In this document: piece after piece, positions 59,736 through 64,000 of the stretch | Layout: every line of letters starts with the position of its first letter | Numbering within the stretch: position 1 is the first letter of the stretch | Assembly: GCA_022770365.1 (NCBI GenBank) | Contig: JALEHU010000108.1 | Coordinates: forward strand, 1 to 64,000 | Length of the DNA stretch: 64,000 nt | Source: Blautia sp. | GTDB lineage: Bacteria > Bacillota > Clostridia > Lachnospirales > Lachnospiraceae | Direction of reading: 5' to 3' | Notes under the pieces: generated by a model | Seen by the model: only the letters and a program-made list of their open reading frames with translations | Told to the model about the DNA's origin: nothing | The model's database searches: none | Program-made: the position numbers and the translations under genes

Positions 59736-62700
59736 ATGAGTACTTATACATTGGGAATTGATATCGGATCCACAACCGTCAAGATTGCGATCCTGGATGA
59801 ACAGGAACATCTGATGTTTGCGGACTACGAAAGACACTTTGCCAATATTCAGGAAACTCTGGCAGACCTGTTGGAGAAGGCGTACACAAGACTCGGGGAG
59901 CTTTCCCTGAGCCCCGTGATCACCGGTTCCGGCGGTCTGACGCTTGCAACACATCTGGAAGTGCCCTTTGTCCAGGAAGTGATCGCAGTTTCCACTTCGC
60001 TTGAGAAGATGGCACCAAAGACAGATGTCGCTATTGAGCTGGGCGGAGAAGACGCAAAAATCATATATTTTGAAGGCGGCAATATTGAACAGCGTATGAA
60101 CGGCATCTGCGCCGGAGGAACCGGTTCTTTCATTGACCAGATGGCATCTCTGCTCCAGACAGACGCTTCCGGACTGAATGAATACGCAAAGAACTACAAA
60201 GCGCTTTACCCCATTGCCGCACGCTGCGGTGTTTTTGCCAAAACAGATATCCAGCCGCTGATCAATGAAGGTGCTACCAAAGAAGACCTGTCCGCTTCTA
60301 TCTTCCAGGCTGTTGTGAACCAGACTATTTCAGGCCTGGCATGCGGCAAGCCCATCCGTGGACATGTGGCATTTCTTGGCGGACCTCTTCACTTTTTATC
60401 CGAATTAAAAACCGCATTTATCCGTACCCTGAAGCTTGATGAGGAACACACCATTGTTCCGGAGAATTCCCATCTGTTCGCAGCCATCGGTTCCGCTTTG
60501 AACTCCAGAAAAGAAACCATTGTATCACTGACCGACTTAAAAAACCGCCTCAGAAATTCCATCAAACTTGATTTCGAGGTGGCACGTATGGAGCCGCTGT
60601 TCGCCTCAGACGAAGAGTACGAAGCATTCCGCACACGTCAGGACAGCTACAAAGTTACCACAGGTGACCTTTCTTCCTACAAAGGCAACTGCTACCTTGG
60701 TATTGACGCAGGTTCCACTACAACAAAAACCGCACTTGTGGGAGAAGACGGAAGCCTTCTCTATTCTTTCTACAGCAACAACAACGGAAGTCCCTTAAAA
60801 ACCGCCATCCGTTCTATCCAGGAAATTTATTCCCTGCTGCCGGAAGATGCGCATATCGCCTACTCCTGTTCCACCGGTTACGGCGAAGCTCTTATCAAAG
60901 CTGCTCTGCTTCTTGACGAAGGAGAGGTAGAAACCGTTTCCCATTATTATGCCGCAGCTTTCTTTGATCCGGAAGTAGATTGTATTCTGGATATCGGCGG
61001 TCAGGATATGAAATGTATCAAGATCAAAAACCAGACTGTTGACAGCGTACAGCTGAATGAAGCATGCTCTTCCGGCTGTGGATCCTTTATTGAAACCTTC
61101 GCAAAATCCCTGAATTACAGCGTGCAGGATTTCGCAAAGGCAGCACTCTTTGCCCGGCATCCCATTGATCTTGGAACACGCTGTACCGTATTCATGAACT
61201 CAAAAGTCAAGCAGGCCCAGAAAGAAGGCGCTGAAGTATCAGATATCTCCGCCGGACTTGCTTATTCTGTTATCAAAAATGCGCTTTATAAGGTAATAAA
61301 AGTATCCGATGCCGCAGAGCTCGGAAGGCATATCGTAGTACAGGGCGGTACCTTCTACAATGATGCGGTTCTGCGAAGCTTTGAGCGAATTGCCAACTGC
61401 GAAGCAATCCGTCCGGATATTGCCGGAATCATGGGAGCTTTCGGAGCAGCACTGATTGCAAGAGAGCGGTATGAAGAAGGCAAAGAAACTACCATGCTCT
61501 CCATCAATAAGGTCAATGAACTGAAATATACCACATCCATGGCAAACTGCCGCGGATGTACCAATAACTGCCGTCTTACCATCAACAAATTCACAGGTGG
61601 ACGCCAGTTTATCAGCGGCAACCGCTGCGAGCGCGGTATCGGCAAAGAAAAAAATAAAGACCATGTGCCGAATCTTTTTGAATACAAATACAAACGGCTG
61701 TTTTCCTATGAACCGCTGACTGCAGATAAAGCAGAAAGAGGCCGTGTAGGTATCCCCCGTGTTCTGAATATGTTTGAGAACTATCCTTTCTGGTTCACGT
61801 TCTTCACAGAATTAAAATATGAAGTGGTTCTTTCTCCTACTTCCACCAGAAAGATTTATGAACTTGGTATTGAATCCATCCCGAGCGAGTCGGAATGCTA
61901 TCCTGCCAAACTGGCACATGGTCATATCAGCTGGCTTTTGCAGAAAGGTGTCAAATTCATTTTCTATCCGTGTATTCCATACGAAAGAAATGAATTCCCG
62001 GACGCAGTCAACCACTATAACTGCCCGATTGTCACCTCCTATGCAGAGAATATCAAGAACAACGTGGACGAGCTTCATGATCCGTCCATCGATTTCCGCA
62101 ATCCGTTCCTGGCATTTACCTCCGAAGCAATTCTGACTGACCGCCTGGTACAGGTATTCCCGGAAATCCCTGCTGATGAAGTGAAAGCTGCTGCTCACAA
62201 AGCCTGGGCAGAACTGGATCTGGTACATAAAGATGTTCAGAAAAAAGGCGAAGAAACACTCTCCTACCTGAAAGAAACCGGCCGCAGAGGAATCGTTCTC
62301 GCCGGACGTCCCTACCACATTGACCCGGAAATCCATCACGGTATTCCGGATCTCATCAACAGCTACGGCATAGCAGTACTCACGGAAGATTCCGTCTCCC
62401 ATCTGGCACAGGTGGAACGTCCCATCCGTGTCAACGACCAGTGGATGTATCACTCTCGTCTGTATGCTGCAGCAAACTTCGTAAAGACAAGAGATGACCT
62501 GGATCTTATTCAGCTGAACTCCTTCGGCTGCGGTCTGGATGCTGTTACTACAGATGAGGTTTATGAAATTCTGGACGGAAGCGGCAAGATCTACACCTGC
62601 CTGAAAATTGATGAAGTCAACAACCTCGGTGCTGCCCGTATCCGTGTGCGCTCTCTGCTTGCTGCCATCCGTGCCAAAGAATCACAGAACAAACCAAGGG

Positions 62701-63965
62701 AGATTCAGCCTTCTTCCATCGAAAAAGTGGTATTTACCAAAGAAATGCGTAAGGATTACACGATCCTCTGCCCGCAGATGTCACCTTTCCACTTTACGAT
62801 CATTCAGGCAGCACTCAATACCTGCGGCTATCATCTGGAAGTCCTTCCGAACGATAACAAGCACGCCGTAGATGTGGGGCTGAAATACGTCAACAATGAT
62901 GCCTGCTATCCATCCCTGATCGTTGTCGGTCAGATTATGGATGCACTGCTTTCCGGCAAGTATGACCTGAACAAAACAGCTGTCATCATGTCCCAGACAG
63001 GAGGCGGATGCCGTGCTTCCAACTATATTGCCTTTATACGCCGAGCATTAAAGAAGGCCGGTATGGAACAGGTTCCGGTTATTTCCGCCAACTTAAGCGG
63101 CCTTGAGAGCAATCCGGGATTTAAGATCACACTTCCTCTGGCGAAACGCATGGTGTACGGTGCCGTGTTCGGTGATATTCTGATGAAATGCGTTTACCGC
63201 ATGCGTCCTTATGAAGTGGAAAAAGGGATCGTCAACCGTAAGCACAAAATCTGGGAGCAGCGTGTCATTTCCTTTCTTCAGGGAGGCAGTGTCAGCCACA
63301 GCCAGTTTAAGAAGCTCTGCAGGGAGATGGTCCATGATTTTGATACCATTCCCATCACAGATGAGAAAAAGCCAAGAGTCGGTATTGTAGGCGAAATTCT
63401 TGTAAAATTTCTGCCAGCAGCCAACAACCACCTGGCAGAGCTTCTGGAAGCAGAGGGCGCCGAAGCTGTCTGCCCGGACCTGATTGATTTCTTCAATTAC
63501 TGCTTCTATAACCAGAATTTCAAGTCCGAATACCTTGGTTTCAAGAAATCCAAAGCGACTATGGGTAATCTGGGAATCAAGGGGATTGAATGGATCAGAA
63601 AAACCGCAAACGATGCCTTCACTGAAAGCCGTCATTTTACTCCTTCCGCAGATATCCGTGATCTGGCAGAAATGGCATTACCAATTGTATCTCCGGGCAA
63701 CCAGACAGGTGAAGGATGGTTCCTTACCGGCGAAATGATGGAACTGATCCACGGAGGTGTACCAAATATCGTATGTATCCAGCCATTTGCCTGCCTGCCC
63801 AACCACATTGTAGGAAAAGGCGTTATCAAGGAAATACGCAGGACGCATCCCCAGGCCAATATCGTTGCTATCGACTATGATCCGGGTGCCAGCGAAGTAA
63901 ATCAGCTGAACCGTATCAAACTGATGCTGTCCACGGCAGTAAAGAATCTGAATAAGAATCCGTGA
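59736..63965 (+). CDS. Acyl-CoA dehydratase activase-related protein (two BadF ASKHA domains plus DUF2229)
   Basis: 1,409 residues. Two ASKHA ATPase units open with [15 protein letters not shown] (6-20) and [16 protein letters not shown] (about 320), each followed by a Cys/Gly cluster loop ([26 protein letters not shown]) that in the 2-hydroxyacyl-CoA dehydratase activator holds a bridging [4Fe-4S]. NCRGCTNNC and GNRCERG follow, then the DUF2229 region ([26 protein letters not shown]) and a C-terminal dehydratase-like part ([26 protein letters not shown]). The dehydratase partner is not adjacent. GAGGAGG lies 14 nt before the ATG, unusually far. Confidence 0.88.
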   Translation: MSTYTLGIDIGSTTVKIAILDEQEHLMFADYERHFANIQETLADLLEKAYTRLGELSLSPVITGSGGLTLATHLEVPFVQEVIAVSTSLEKMAPKTDVAIELGGEDAKIIYFEGGNIEQRMNGICAGGTGSFIDQMASLLQTDASGLNEYAKNYKALYPIAARCGVFAKTDIQPLINEGATKEDLSASIFQAVVNQTISGLACGKPIRGHVAFLGGPLHFLSELKTAFIRTLKLDEEHTIVPENSHLFAAIGSALNSRKETIVSLTDLKNRLRNSIKLDFEVARMEPLFASDEEYEAFRTRQDSYKVTTGDLSSYKGNCYLGIDAGSTTTKTALVGEDGSLLYSFYSNNNGSPLKTAIRSIQEIYSLLPEDAHIAYSCSTGYGEALIKAALLLDEGEVETVSHYYAAAFFDPEVDCILDIGGQDMKCIKIKNQTVDSVQLNEACSSGCGSFIETFAKSLNYSVQDFAKAALFARHPIDLGTRCTVFMNSKVKQAQKEGAEVSDISAGLAYSVIKNALYKVIKVSDAAELGRHIVVQGGTFYNDAVLRSFERIANCEAIRPDIAGIMGAFGAALIARERYEEGKETTMLSINKVNELKYTTSMANCRGCTNNCRLTINKFTGGRQFISGNRCERGIGKEKNKDHVPNLFEYKYKRLFSYEPLTADKAERGRVGIPRVLNMFENYPFWFTFFTELKYEVVLSPTSTRKIYELGIESIPSESECYPAKLAHGHISWLLQKGVKFIFYPCIPYERNEFPDAVNHYNCPIVTSYAENIKNNVDELHDPSIDFRNPFLAFTSEAILTDRLVQVFPEIPADEVKAAAHKAWAELDLVHKDVQKKGEETLSYLKETGRRGIVLAGRPYHIDPEIHHGIPDLINSYGIAVLTEDSVSHLAQVERPIRVNDQWMYHSRLYAAANFVKTRDDLDLIQLNSFGCGLDAVTTDEVYEILDGSGKIYTCLKIDEVNNLGAARIRVRSLLAAIRAKESQNKPREIQPSSIEKVVFTKEMRKDYTILCPQMSPFHFTIIQAALNTCGYHLEVLPNDNKHAVDVGLKYVNNDACYPSLIVVGQIMDALLSGKYDLNKTAVIMSQTGGGCRASNYIAFIRRALKKAGMEQVPVISANLSGLESNPGFKITLPLAKRMVYGAVFGDILMKCVYRMRPYEVEKGIVNRKHKIWEQRVISFLQGGSVSHSQFKKLCREMVHDFDTIPITDEKKPRVGIVGEILVKFLPAANNHLAELLEAEGAEAVCPDLIDFFNYCFYNQNFKSEYLGFKKSKATMGNLGIKGIEWIRKTANDAFTESRHFTPSADIRDLAEMALPIVSPGNQTGEGWFLTGEMMELIHGGVPNIVCIQPFACLPNHIVGKGVIKEIRRTHPQANIVAIDYDPGASEVNQLNRIKLMLSTAVKNLNKNP

Positions 63966-64000
63966 TTAATATAATATAAGACGCTGAACTGTGTTGTATC

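Overview
The window looks like chromosome of a gut Lachnospiraceae (Blautia/Dorea-like Firmicutes). GC content is moderate, most genes carry strong GGAGG-type ribosome sites, and promoters are sigma-A type with 17-bp spacers. Typical content includes CpI-like [FeFe] hydrogenases, a Sec-containing formate dehydrogenase, a BadF-type 1,400-residue activase, YmaF and DUF6774-like small proteins. The assignment is inferred from gene content; no database was searched. No insertion sequence, phage or CRISPR array is visible.

Layout. 0-7.5 kb: the start of an Fe-S scaffold gene, an ATP-grasp/two-esterase operon, a TraX-family membrane protein, and an operon of a formate/nitrite channel, topoisomerase III and a hexapeptide-repeat protein. 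7.7-20.7 kb: a selenium/formate island. It holds the selenocysteine tRNA, selA, selD (itself Sec-encoding) and selB. Next to these is one long operon: promoter, ZTP (pfl) riboswitch with terminator, mobA, fdhD, a 956-residue selenocysteine formate dehydrogenase (which looks like two genes because of its in-frame UGA), two tandem [FeFe] hydrogenases, and a 56-residue 2x[4Fe-4S] ferredoxin. Read together, this is a formate/CO2-H2 module that makes its own cofactor maturation proteins and is switched by ZTP/ZMP, the signal of 10-formyl-THF shortage. Formate is the precursor of 10-formyl-THF, so the control is logical.

20.7-36 kb: asd, argH, queH, phosphatidylserine decarboxylase, an ABC ATPase/permease pair, a KDG-type sugar kinase, an acidic membrane-anchored protein, a MATE exporter, larE with a minimal sufCB (SMS-like) pair, an acyltransferase, a DUF3825 protein and a homocysteine methyltransferase. 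36-44.6 kb: an M20 amidohydrolase, potABCD polyamine transporter, a divergent PTS enzyme I, a DUF362 ferredoxin protein and tRNA-Thr(CGT). 44.7-47.1 kb: a strip of very small genes (YmaF, a 48-residue protein, a DUF6512-like membrane protein, a DDRR-repeat protein, a BFD-like [2Fe-2S] protein, and 50- and 53-residue proteins). 47.2-50.6 kb: a glycogen branching enzyme homologue that has lost most catalytic residues, and a fructokinase. 50.7-57.8 kb: a leuB-ilvD-ilvB-serC-serA amino-acid operon. 57.9-64 kb: yajC-tgt, and a divergent BadF/DUF2229 activase.

The strongest points for follow-up are the riboswitch-controlled formate/hydrogen operon, the antisense overlap of selA with the tRNA-Sec gene, and the apparently inactive branching enzyme. 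Promoter and RNA calls are by eye; alignments were done mentally against remembered family motifs.
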